NCBI GenBank assembly: GCA_900291925.1
Contig: UWYS01000003.1
Coordinates: forward strand, 1,178,001 to 1,242,000
Direction: 5' to 3'
DNA length: 64,000 bases
From: Thecaphora thlaspeos
Taxonomy: Eukaryota > Basidiomycota > Ustilaginomycetes > Urocystidales > Glomosporiaceae
Part shown: positions 1-12,942 of the stretch, piece after piece
How positions within the stretch are numbered: the first letter of the stretch is position 1
Layout: each line of letters opens with the position of its first letter
Program-made: the position numbers and the translations under genes
The notes under the pieces: model-generated
Databases searched by the model: none
Told to the model about the DNA's origin: nothing
What the model saw: only the letters and a program-made list of their open reading frames with translations

Positions 1-3000
1 GGCGCCGCTCGAGTCCGTCTCGGTGCTACCCTGTGCCGGCCCTCGTGCGGTGCTATGCTTGTGCGTCCTTGAGGCGAACGAGTGCAGAGACGTGATCGAA
101 GGCGCCCGCGGGCGTCGCTTGTCGCGTGTCGGATCCAGCGGTGTTCCCGGGAACGGCGCAGAGCTCTTGCCCTGATCCTTGATGGAGCCGGCCTTGCCGC
201 TGCTGTGGCTACTCAATTTGGCATCAAATGGACCGTAGGACACGGCCTTCGACTCTGACCGCATCGGGATCTGCGGCAGCGCTTTCGACGGGCCCCGAGC
301 CGCCGTCTTCTTTGGACTAGACGAGCCGGCTTGCCTAGGTACCTTAGCCTCGGCCGCTTCGGTCGGAGACGCGGTCCGCTTTGTCCTTGATGGCGATACC
401 GGAGAGAAGATGGCCTCTTTTGACGTCGTCGAAAAGTCCTTGCCATCGCCTTTTCCGTTCTGCCTGCCCTCCGACGGTATCGTCGACGCAATTGTCGTCC
501 GCTTCGGGGTCGTGTCTGTGTCCATGTCGTCGTCGGACTCTGGCGACACCTGCCTTCTGCCGCTGAGCGTGTTGCTGGCGATCGCCGACCGGAATGCCCC
601 GGAACTGCTCGGGTTCTTGAGCGAATTTCTGGCCATCTTGAGCACTTTTTGAAAGCCGGTGGCCATTTCGCCGTTCTTCGCGTTGGCCCGCGTCGTTTTG
701 ACTGCTGCAGGAGGTGAGGGCTGCCTCGAGAGCGAGCTGAAGGCGAAAGCATGCCTCCCGATCGTGGGGCTGGTGGGTGCGGTCTTTGAGCCTTTCGGCG
801 ATGCTTTGGCGGCCTCGCGACGTGCGTGGCGTTCGTCTGCACCCTCTGGCGGCGTGAGGTGGCCATACCTTCGGTAGGATGACGATTGGTCGAGGGTGTC
901 CATCACATCGTCATCCTCGGTATCGCTCCGCAGCTCGATTTTACGTATTGTGCGACGCTTCTGGATCAGCTTCTTTGTCATCGTCTTCAGCACCACCTGC
1001 ATCGTTGTCGACGCCTCGAGGCTTCGATCGGTACGGTGACCGCTCTTTCCGCGAAGAGCGACCGGCCCGCCATTGGGTGCCTCCGGCAGCGCAGAGCTCT
1101 CGTGGTCGTCGTCGATGTCCATGACGTCCGACACGTGAGCGCCAGGCGAGCGTGCGGTGAGCGTGTCGATGCTGTCGTCGGATCGGGTAGAGGGCGCGCT
1201 GTTGGTTGTCCGGGCTATCTCGCACCACTCGTCTTCCTGCTCAAACGTCATCTCCCGGCCGCCCTCGAAGACCGACTGGGTCCCGAGCCCGCTTCGCGAC
1301 GTAGTGATGTCGCGCTCGATCAGGCTCGAGCCGTTCCTGGCGTCATTGTCAGGAGTGCGAGCGGTCAGGGTCGATTCTAAGGCCGTCAACGCCAATACCG
1401 GTCGCTCCCTAGCCGATCTTCGCCGCTCTTCGGTCGTCGTGACAGTCTCGGTCGTCTCGATCGTCTCTGTAGTGACCTCGTAGACGGTCTCGTTCCGCCC
1501 CGGGCTGGGACATTTCCGGATGTACCTGCGCACCTGCTTAGGTCCCTGGGATCCGTCCGACAAGACGCCCTCCTCGATACCGTCGTCACGGAAGTGACTC
1601 AGACTGTCGCGGAGGTCTTCGGGCAGATCGTTGGACACCACAAAGGGCATTGAATCGGCGTCGTCGGCCTCGGAACCGACAAGAAAGTCAAGATCTGCCA
1701 TGATCGAGGCATCGTCGCCGCTGACAGACCCAGGACGAGTAGAATTGGCCGTAGACGATGACGGCAGCCCGCTCTGATGCCAGCCCTGCTTGGCGTAGTC
1801 TGGGCCGATGTCTGTCAGGCAGAGTCCGTCCCCGAGCTGTTGCCGCGTCCGGCTGCTCGGCATGGCCGTAGTGGGCGGCGCAGAGGCGGTCGAGAACCTG
1901 TGATGATTGGAGCGGTCGCTGGCAGAGACCCGGCTCAAGTCGGGCAGGTCGAGGTACCTGCCCGTCGGCGAGCGGTCGGCGAACGCTGATGGGCTCCGCT
2001 CAACGGGACCGGGCGACTGAAGCAGCCGGGGCTCTGGCGGCCCCTGGGTTTTGACAAAATTGCCAGAACCGACGATCATCGAACGCCAGCTTTTCGTCTC
2101 CACCTCGCCCAGCACGGTGCAGTCGTAGAGGACGCGCATCTTCATGCTCTTAGCGCTGCGCTTGAACGTCGAGTTCTGCAGCACCGCGAAGGCCGTGATG
2201 GCCTTAGTCAGCGTGGCGAGCACGCCCAGCCGGCCGCGGTCCGCGAAGCGCGGGTCACCTGCAAATTCGCCCCGCACCATGGTGATGAACGAGGCCAGCG
2301 CCCGCGACGTCTCATTGGAGCCAAAGATCCCGTCGATCATGCGGACCGACTCGTCTGCCGCTGCTAGACCGGCCTGGAGGCTGTTGCCGGCGATATAGAA
2401 ACCGCTCATTGCGAATAGCTCGGCCATGGTGAAGGTGTGATGGATCAGGTAGATGCCAACCGCCGTGTACTTGTCCAGCAGCGAGAGGAAGGCCTCGCTG
2501 ATATCACACGAGGGGAAGATACGGAGATGTGCCGCTGCCTGGTCAGAGGAAAGTGTTCGCAGCCTCTCACTGCCACTACGTCAAATTGAAGTGGAAGACT
2601 CAGCGACCGACTCACTTGGCGTTCTTGACCGATTTGGCTATCGTCAGTGGCCGTCCTGCGGCCTGGGCGTCCCACTCCTCGCCCGACCCTATCGAGTGAA
2701 GGGCCCTCGCCGTGCCCACGGCGCTGATCAGCGCCCTCCTCGTGATCCCCAGGCCAAGTCCCGTGCTGTACTTGGCCGCCTCGAGCACGAGCTCGATGAA
2801 GAAGGCAGCCGACTTGAGCAAGACGCGGGCGAGCAGCGAGAGATTCGAGACGACCTCGGCGATCTGTTGAGGGAGCAGGGTAGAGCCGGTGGCGTACTTG
2901 ATCAGGGCGCTGCTCGCGTGCGAGGCAGTCTGTGCCGACCACTGCATGCTAACGGCCTTGGTCTTGCCTCCCTGTTTGTGGTCGTCGTTGTCGTCGTAGT

Positions 3001-3217
3001 AGGTGCTCGAAGGCGGGAGGGGCGTGTTGGCGTTCCATGCTTCAACGTTGGCTTCGGGTGGACCGTCGGCATGGTGGCGCGACTTTTTTTCGTCGTCGTC
3101 GTCGGCCCAGTCGACTTCGGCCTCTGTCGCGGCTTTGAGGTTTGGATCCATATTGATGCTTGTCGAGAGGTTGCAGATCTCTGACTCGACAGAGAGCCGA
3201 GCAAGATCGCCCACCAT
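1..3217 (-). CDS. Large conserved fungal protein, 3' end cut by window edge
   Basis: Exons on the minus strand are 2616-3217 and 1-2497, joined by a 118-nt intron (GTGAG donor, CAG acceptor); the frame stays open to the edge, giving at least 1,033 residues. The start is the ATG at 3217, followed by an acidic low-complexity stretch (WADDDDEKK). Residues of about 100-290 form a run of amphipathic or hydrophobic helices, with GLGLGITRRALISAVGTAR before the intron and AELFAMSGFYIAGNSL then DGIFGSNETSRALASF after it. This block matches my recollection of a widespread fungal family often annotated as alpha/beta-hydrolase or lipase-like, whose catalytic part lies further downstream; no catalytic motif is visible here, so that is inference. 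The rest is Ser/Thr/Arg-rich and probably disordered, with a threonine-rich patch (VTTETIETTETVTTTEE). The function is unknown from this fragment. Confidence 0.8.
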
Positions 3218-5095
3218 GATAAGAGAGCGGTCTCGTCTCGCAGCTGCGATGCTCTGCCGGGGCTAGGGGATGGCAGGGAAAGACGCTCTATCCTGTGAGA
3301 TTTTGCAACAGCGGTCCGAGCTGGGAAAAGCGTGCTGTGCCAGAGGGACCGAGCGCCTGTCGGCCCGAAGGTTGGCGCAAACAGTGTGACAGCGTCACAG
3401 CGCGATGGCAGGGCTGGTGAGGGTGCAATTGGAGGTGAGCGAGACGGCGTGCAGAGCTGTGTGAGGAAGCGGCGAGGCCGATTCCAGCTGGGGCAGGGTG
3501 GGATATGGATTGGCAGTGAGGTGAAAGTGTGTTGAGTCTTTGGTTGGCTGTGTCGATGCGAGCGCCTGGCTCGATCGTGTCCGTGTAGCAGAAGAGGTCC
3601 GTGTCGATGATTCGATAGAGCGATGGTGTCGAAGGGGAAGGGGAGTCAGAGTGTTCCGGATACGACACGAAGAGAGGTGGTAAGGTTCAGGCAGATGGTC
3701 GACGGGCGGGGCGGCTCCAAGAAAAGTCGAGAGCGTGGCGAAGGCGATCTGTAATGGCAGAGGTGTCAATGGTGGTGGTGTGACCGTACGCCGTCGATTG
3801 TCGTATAGAGAGAGCAAAGCGTTCGGATGTGGCGTGTTGGCAAGAGCCGGCGTGTCAAGCAGGATCGGTGGTGATTGTGCTGCACGCTGGCTAAACGCTG
3901 TGTATAGGGGCGGTGCAAGGAGAATGTGAGGCGTCGAGGCGTCGTCAGCCAAAGTCGCGAGTGGTCGGAGAGAAGCTAGTTCCAGGGAAATGTTGGGAGA
4001 CGGAAATCAAGGCGGGTGATCCTATCGAGCGAGCGAACGAGCCGGGGCGGGGTGGAGGAACAGGAGCCAGCCAGCGAGGTGCAAGAAGGATTGGTGCGGG
4101 AAACGAGCGAGGTGACAGAGCCCCGACCAACGGGGGAAACGCCGCGGTGATAATGACGAGAGGAGGGTTGATGAGGGGTGACGGTGATGGTGACGAGTGT
4201 GGCGAGGCAAATGACGGTGGCCGGCGAGGAGGCGAGACAAGCCAGCCTTGAGCTTGAGCAACAGCGAGCACGCTCAGGCAAAGCAAGCCAAGGCAAAGGC
4301 ATGCGCCTGTCAGCAAACGGAAACGTCGGGCGGCGTGCGCTCGGGTAACGGCGCGGCGGTGTTCTCTGGTTCGCCTGGTCTCGCCTCGCCTCGCCTCGCC
4401 TCGCCTTGCCTCGCCTTGCCTCGGAATCTGCCGCCTGGCCCCTGGGCCCTGACCTCTTCACGCTTGGATCCCGAACTTTCGGGCCGGTCCTGAGGACGCG
4501 AGTGGACCCGCTCAGCACCCTGCATGGCACCGGGCCCTTTAACGCCTGCCTGCGTGCTTCTCTGGCCCGCTCGCTGCGTTCGCTGCGGCCTTTGAAGTCA
4601 CTCCGATGCAAGAAGGAAAGCCGCTCAATCCCAGCTCTTGTGCATTGCCATCGCGGGAAGGACGGAGAGACTTGTGAGTACCGTACCGTACCGTAGTGTG
4701 GCGAGCGTCATGCCTCCATCCTATACCTAACATCACCAGCTTAGGCACATGCCCGAATTCAGTGACCGATAAGGTTAATCCGGCAAGCAAGGAGGAAGGA
4801 GGCCAGCGCAAGTCGGTCCACATCTCCCTTATGCCAGCATGGCATCGCCAGCGTCTTGTTTCGCTAGAGTATGCTCCGCTAGCCGACAATCGAATCCGCT
4901 CATCGTAGCGACAACTACGCCATCAGACCGCAGGTACAGTACTCGTGTCGAGATATGCAGAGCATAGGACGCTTGTAGGCATCCTCTTACACATTACGGA
5001 TGAAAGGGGTAGACTACTACTCAGTTGCCTTAGAAAGGGCCCGCAGCAGCAATTACGGCGGGAGCGGCATCTCGGACGGCGGGCGCACGGCCTGC
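3218..5095. other. Intergenic region, no supported gene
   Basis: This 1.9-kb stretch lies between the start of the left-edge gene and the end of MTR10. Open frames on both strands here are compositionally biased, lack recognisable motifs and have no convincing splice structure. It holds a pentanucleotide repeat (4381-4423), a triple GTACC-type repeat at about 4678-4695 and one GTACAGTAC motif at 4934-4942, about 155 bp beyond the MTR10 stop. It presumably contains the promoter and leader of the left gene and the MTR10 terminator. Confidence 0.6.
4381..4423. repeat. Pentanucleotide microsatellite (CGCCT)n
   Basis: Direct reading shows about eight tandem CGCCT units, the last few varied to TGCCT. 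It lies in intergenic DNA. Nothing suggests a function. Confidence 0.9.
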
Positions 5096-8000
5096 TCAAC
5101 GCTCTAGTAGCCCAGGACCGCGGTCCATCCTGGCGCGCTCGCGAGCCTTCCTCGAGGCGTTGTAGAGGCCGTTGAGCGCCTGCTTGACCTGGTCCAGGTC
5201 TCGCGCATTGAGCGCGCTGTTTCGACGCGGGAACAGCGGATAGATGTTGGGCTCCGTCAGCGCCTTGCGACCATTCTGCGCACTACTCTCGTCTATTCGG
5301 CCCCCGCCTCGTACTCACCTCATGTATCTCTCCACAAATTGCGCCTTCCCGTTGGTGGGGACGTTGCTCGTCGGCAGCTGCTCGGCCGCGGGTCCGATCC
5401 ACGCCGCCATCTCGTTCGGGAAGCCGCCAGAGAGGACACGCAGCACCGTCACCACGACCGGCATCACATCCGGGCTGAAATGCGTCACCAGACCGGTCAG
5501 GAGCAGCGATACCAGCTGGAAACCTTGCTGGCCGAGGACGTGGCGGATGCTCGCCGCGAACGCCGTCATCTCCTCAAGCGAAGGGCCTTGTCGAGAATCG
5601 GAGGAGACAATGTGCGCCGGCAGAGGCGTTCCCGGCTGACTGGCAGAGGGTGGGAGCGAGAGGGCATCGTGCCCGACCACTTCGCGGATAAAGTCGAGCG
5701 AGGCCTCGACGATCTCGCTTTTGAACAGCGTCAGCGCCGAGACCGTGGTGCGGAACGCGTGTGGGAAGACAGGCGACAGGTAAATGAGCGAGGGGACGTT
5801 GCCGGCCGTGGCGGCGCATGTGTGCACGTAGTCGTCGATCACTGAGGCAGTGGCGAAAAGAAGAAGGATGAGGTGGGGAGAAGGGGGAGAAAGAGGGGAA
5901 AGGGGTGAGTCAATCGGTCACCAAGATTCATCTCGCACGACCTCCATCGCACTCACCGTCGGACAGGTCGGCCGGCATCGTCTCCTCCTGCATCGCCATT
6001 GTCTTGCCGCTGATGCGGTCAAAGGCTCCCTGCATCGCATTGCGGAGCGGCAGGTCGGCGTCCCTGCCAAACTGGTCGATGCACTTGCCGACGATCCAGA
6101 TGTAGCCGGGGAAGCCGGTCGCCTCAAAGCAGCTCGCCAGTCGGTCGAGGAGCGCAGGCAACGCCGGTAGCGCCAGCTCACCAAAGAAGCTGAGCCCCCT
6201 TCGCAGCAGCGCGCAGGCCCGTTCCGAGATGAAGTAAACGCCACCGTGCGAGGCGAGCACCCGGTCGATGACACCGTAAGCCTCCTGGCAGGTCCGGGCG
6301 CAGGTTTCGGGGAGGTGCTGCCAGAAGCCGGCGCCGACGACCATGAGGAACTTCTCCAGCTGCTCCATGCGGTCGGCCGCCCTGCGGAGGTCGTCCTTCT
6401 GGACGTTGGGCATCGCGGCGATCTGGGCCAGCGTCTCAAGCAGCGGCTGCGAAAAGTGCATCAGCGGCTCAGCCGCATCTTGCGGCGGCATTCCAGCAAT
6501 GACATGCGCCACCCCCTCCGAGACGGCCATCAGATCGTCGGGCCCGAGCTTGTCGTTGATCGAGCGGAAGAAGTCGTACAGCTGCGGCAGGAAGGGGACG
6601 AGGTGGCGGTGACAGTCCTGGCAGAGGAAGTTCATTGCCTGCGCCGCGGCCGCCGAGACCTCGGTCGTGCCGTGCTCGAGGCCGGCGCTGATATAGCTGA
6701 GCCGGTCGGGGATGCGGTCCGGATGCATGTCGATCCACTCGGTGTACCGCGACAGCACCAGCAGGGCGGCGTAGCGGAGCTTGGGGTGGTCCGGCAGCGT
6801 CGGGATGATCTCGATGATCTTGGGGATGATCTCGTCGTCGCGTGGGTCGGCCTGGGCGCCCATCGCCCGCATCGAAAACAGTGGCGCCTCAACGTCCTGC
6901 CACTTGAGGGCCTCAGGCGTCGAGGCAGAGGCGGCCAGCGTGGTTTGGATCATGCTGAGGGACCTCGCCAGACACTGACGCGAGCCGAGTACCTGGCAGC
7001 AGTCCTTGAGCGTATCGCCCATATAGTGGCGGAAGCTGCGGAAGTCGTCGCGCTCCTGACCCGTCAGCGCCTCGGGATCGTCGGGGAAGCGGAGGTGACG
7101 GACAACGATCTCGAGTAGCCGCTCGTAGATGTCGAGGAACGGTTTGACGCTTGGGTCGTCGTGCGACTGGGCCAGCGGCCGGGCCAGGAGATACCAGAAG
7201 CGGAACGTAATCTGGACGATGTCGAGGTCGTGGTACGATGCGCAGTCGGCGATGGCCTGGATGATGGGGAAGAATTCATCCTTGTGCCGCAGCACAAGTC
7301 GGTGGTACGACTCGCCCGCCTGGACAAAGATGCGGCAGAGGCCGCGGACCTTATCCTCGTCATCGCCGGCCTTTGCGAGCTCGGCTCGCAGCGGAATGAT
7401 CCGCGGTAGGATCAGCTGAATCACGTCCATGTTCTCCTCGACCTCCTGCGTCTCGTTGATGAGGTCGCACAGCACGTCGACAGCGACGTCGAACAGACTA
7501 TCGGAGGCGAGGGCGTCGAACGAGAGCTGGAAGAGGGGCGTCTCGACCATCTGCCTCGCCGCGATCTCGCCGGACTTGAGCCAGCTCCGCAGGCACTGAA
7601 AGAGGCTGTTTTGAATCTGCGGCGTGATGCCTGGGTAATATCGTCCAAAGCGAGGGAAGTCGAGGGGGGAGGAGGATTTCGAGAGGTTTGCATTGGATAT
7701 GAGTACGCTGCTGGCCGTTCTCAATCCCGCCAGCCTGTCGCCGTTGCTCACCGGGCGCCTGGATATACATGGACAGCGTCTTGAGAATCTCTGGGGCAGG
7801 TTCGGAGAGTAGGCTCTGCACGCGGATGTGATATTGCTCATTCTGCCGAAGAACCCGCGCGATGCGAACGGAAGGAGGTTGCGAATGTGTCAGCAATACA
7901 GTCTCCAGCCAGCACAGCTTGTCAAGCTTCACGTGGACCTCGCTGGCTGGCAGATGGCGTTGCCTGTCGTCCTGTGGACGTCCCTTCCTCTACCTCCTTA

Positions 8001-9106
8001 TCTCGGGACTGGCACCGAGCGTCCCACATCGAGGCTCCTCGAGGGACCTACGTCGGATTAGCCCAAACTCGACCTCTGCAGCAGCATCGCGCAGAAGGAA
8101 GGCACAGCCCGGGAACGGGACGCAGAGGCTGCGAATGGGGCTCACCTGCGGGCGGTCTCGGTCCGTTGCAGCCCTACAGAACCCGAATCCCCGCTAGCCC
8201 CTTTTTGTAACGCTCATCCTCGCGTACCGTTCAGCGGCCGGACCTTCCTCTGCGCATGCTACCTGCCTCCCCTTGTTCCCTTCTTCGCCCAAAGGTGCGC
8301 TTGGCGCACATCCCGACCAGCCTTGACCGCCCGACCAATTCAACTCACATCGATGGCAATCCGGTGATTTGTAATGACCTCCTCTGGCAGCACTGTCAGG
8401 AACTCGAGCAGCGTCCCCACCGTCTCTGCGCTGCCACCAAACTTTTCGATCATCGAGGGCACCACCTTGGGCCAGTCGGACTCGGGCATCTGGAGCGCCA
8501 GTGCAGAGAGGGAGAGCGAGATCTGCGTCTGGATGACGCGAGGGCCAGACGTGTAGAGCGCCAGGGCATGGAGCAACGTATCCTTCAGCTGCACCCGGGC
8601 GGGCGAGGGAACCTGGTCCATGTCGAAAGTGATCTGTCAGATCACGGTTCGAAAAAGCGTGGGCCGCGAGGCGAGAGATGGACGGGGAGAATGGGAGTCA
8701 GTAAGAGCAGCTGGGGCATGTCGCTGGCCTAGGACAGCTCGCGCCAGTGTAAAGATTGTCGAGGAACATGACGGGAGACTGCTACTGATGACAGGGGCGA
8801 AGAGGGAGAGTCGGCTCTGTAGCTCACCTTCGTTCTGAACGTCTGGGCAGCAAACAGCCTGGGCTCGACGGGAAGGTCATGGGAGAGGAGGAGGGCGTTG
8901 GCAGTTTGCCAGGCTTCAGGCGTCTTTTGAAACTCCTGCAGCCATGTATTAGCGCTGCCCTTTGCCTGGTTGTCCGGGTCGGTGTAGAGAGTGTTGAGCG
9001 CCTGGAGCACGGCCTGGATAGCCTGCTGTACAGCTTCTGTTCCAGGGGTAGCTGGGGCTGCATTCGAGCTGGGCCCGGCAGCGGCGGGAGTGCTGGCACC
9101 AGACAT
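5096..9106 (-). CDS. MTR10: Mtr10/transportin-3-type importin-beta nuclear import receptor
   Basis: Karyopherin that carries SR/RGG-type mRNA-binding proteins into the nucleus and takes part in tRNA traffic (family knowledge). Six exons: 8828-9106, 8349-8633, 7752-7842, 5957-7630, 5319-5841 and 5096-5216; introns are 194, 506, 121, 115 and 102 nt. The frame closes to 990 residues, close to the family length of about 930-970. An importin-beta N-terminal region (residues about 25-100, LQEFQKTPEAWQTANALLL) leads into exportin-1-type HEAT repeats (ITFDMDQVPSPARVQLKD) and then the family block EPAPEILKTLSMYIQAPG / IQNSLFQCLRSWLKSGEI, the clearest identification. HEAT repeats continue to a basic C terminus (ASRKARERARMDRG). 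For the last intron the acceptor at 5217 was chosen because nearer AGs shift frame or leave a 33-nt intron; the chosen one has a CTGAC branch point. The start ATG at 9106 opens an Ala/Ser/Pro-rich leader. Confidence 0.95.
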
Positions 9107-9870
9107 GGTGGCGTTCGATGGTGCTGGAGGGTAGCAAGGCGACGAGAAGGAGGTCCTGAGTCTGGGGTCGAGGGTCGTCGTCTCGTCTCGTCGCGGTGGG
9201 CGAGCGGGCGAGTAGGCGGCAGCGAAGCAGCGCTGGGGGGGGGGGGGGATCCCGGTACCTTGTGCGACGGTGTGAGGCAGGAGCTGGCCTCTTGAAAGGG
9301 AGGAAGCAGGATAGAGCGTGAGTGACAAGAAGGTCGGTGAAGAGAGCGCTCCGCTATGGCGCAAGCAATGCGAGGAGGGAGGCGGACAGGGAAAGGGAAG
9401 GGAAGAGGGGAGACGGTCGAGAAGGCGGGTCGTGAATCTGTGTGCGGCTTTGGTAGCCAGAGTGTGCTGGAGGTGTTGGTGCGGGCGAGGTCGAGCAAAA
9501 TTACTCGGCTCGCCCGTCCACCCTCTTACTCTGCTCTCGTGTCGGTGCTGCGTGTGGTGATCTCTCAAATCCGAAAGCCGCACGGCCGTGGCGTGGGCCA
9601 AGTCCAGCACGCGGTAAGCCGGCACCCCACCTCCTCGCGCAGATATCGACACAACAGAAGACACGTCCTTCCCTCGTCTCTTGCACTTCACGGCACGTTC
9701 AACCGTTTGGCGGATGAGAATAGTAAGTGTACAGGTGACATCGCCCAGCAGCAGGAAAAGGGAAAGGCGGATTGCGGACGGGGGCCAGAGGAATCTCAAT
9801 ATTGTAAGAAAGAGAGTAGCGAGACCCAAGGCCCTGCAGGCAGGCCCGCCATGGCTGGTCGCCACTCTGT
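9107..9870. other. Intergenic: VPS4 3' end and MTR10 5' leader/promoter
   Basis: Head-to-tail spacer of 764 bp between MTR10 (upstream side) and the VPS4 stop. A 14-G homopolymer lies at 9235-9248, about 130 bp upstream of the MTR10 ATG. Open frames here overlap the MTR10 leader and have no recognisable domain. No RNA gene was seen. Confidence 0.6.
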
Positions 9871-12297
<2,427 letters not shown>

Positions 12298-12942
12298 CTT
12301 GGAAGCAGGATCGAGGCGGCGCGGATATGCGAGTCTCTATTGTGCGGAGGACGAGGAAGCGGGTGAGGCCGAGGTCAAGGTGGAGGTGTGTTCTGCGCTG
12401 GCGAGATGATGGTGGTGGTCGGAGTCGTGGCGGTCACCAAGAAGGTGGTGGGTTTGGAGAATGTGCGAAGGTGGCGAAGAAGGTGGTGAAGGTGGTGGTG
12501 AAGGTGGCGGTGAAGATGATTCAAGGCTGATGGGTCGTTGCGCGCGAGAGAAAGAGAGTTGGAGGGCGCGCCTGCTCCGCCTCGGAATTCAGAATGGATG
12601 CCAGCCTGCAGGCACCAACTACTTTACCACGTAACCGTATACACGATACAGGGACCAAAATATACGCTACGGCCAGCGCCGCGACACCGAGCCCGTGCAC
12701 GGTGCGGGGGACGCGCTCGAGTCTTCCGAGAGCCGAGCTGACAGCCTCGCTTCGAGCGCAGCTGCCTCCTTCCAGCCCGCCCCCGCTTCTTGTTTCCTGC
12801 TCCTTCTCCTTCTTCTCTTCTTCCTCCTCACCCTCCTCCTAACACTGCTCTCTACCACAACATCCATACCCGCTTCGCTCATCACTATACTCCTTTCTCG
12901 TGCAGATCCTCGCAGACGTATCACGCCAGCGCACGGACAACA
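12298..12942. promoter_or_regulatory. Divergent promoter region shared by VPS4 and VPS3-like gene
   Basis: 645 bp separate the two divergent start codons. The right half is CT-rich (12,770-12,840), as is usual for fungal promoters and leaders. The left half has GGTGGTGAAGG-type short repeats (about 12,430-12,520). No TATA box at a convincing position was recognised. Co-regulation of the two endosomal genes is an inference from the arrangement. Confidence 0.55.

Noticed and set aside
3395..3952. 185-residue minus-strand frame upstream of the left-edge gene
   Set aside because: Pro/Ser/Thr-rich and lies in the likely leader; no upstream exon joins it to the gene with consensus sites.
5278..5318. 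41-nt intron as last MTR10 intron
   Set aside because: The nearest CAG acceptor shifts frame and stops within six codons; the 102-nt intron ending at 5217 has a CTGAC branch point and restores the conserved basic C terminus.
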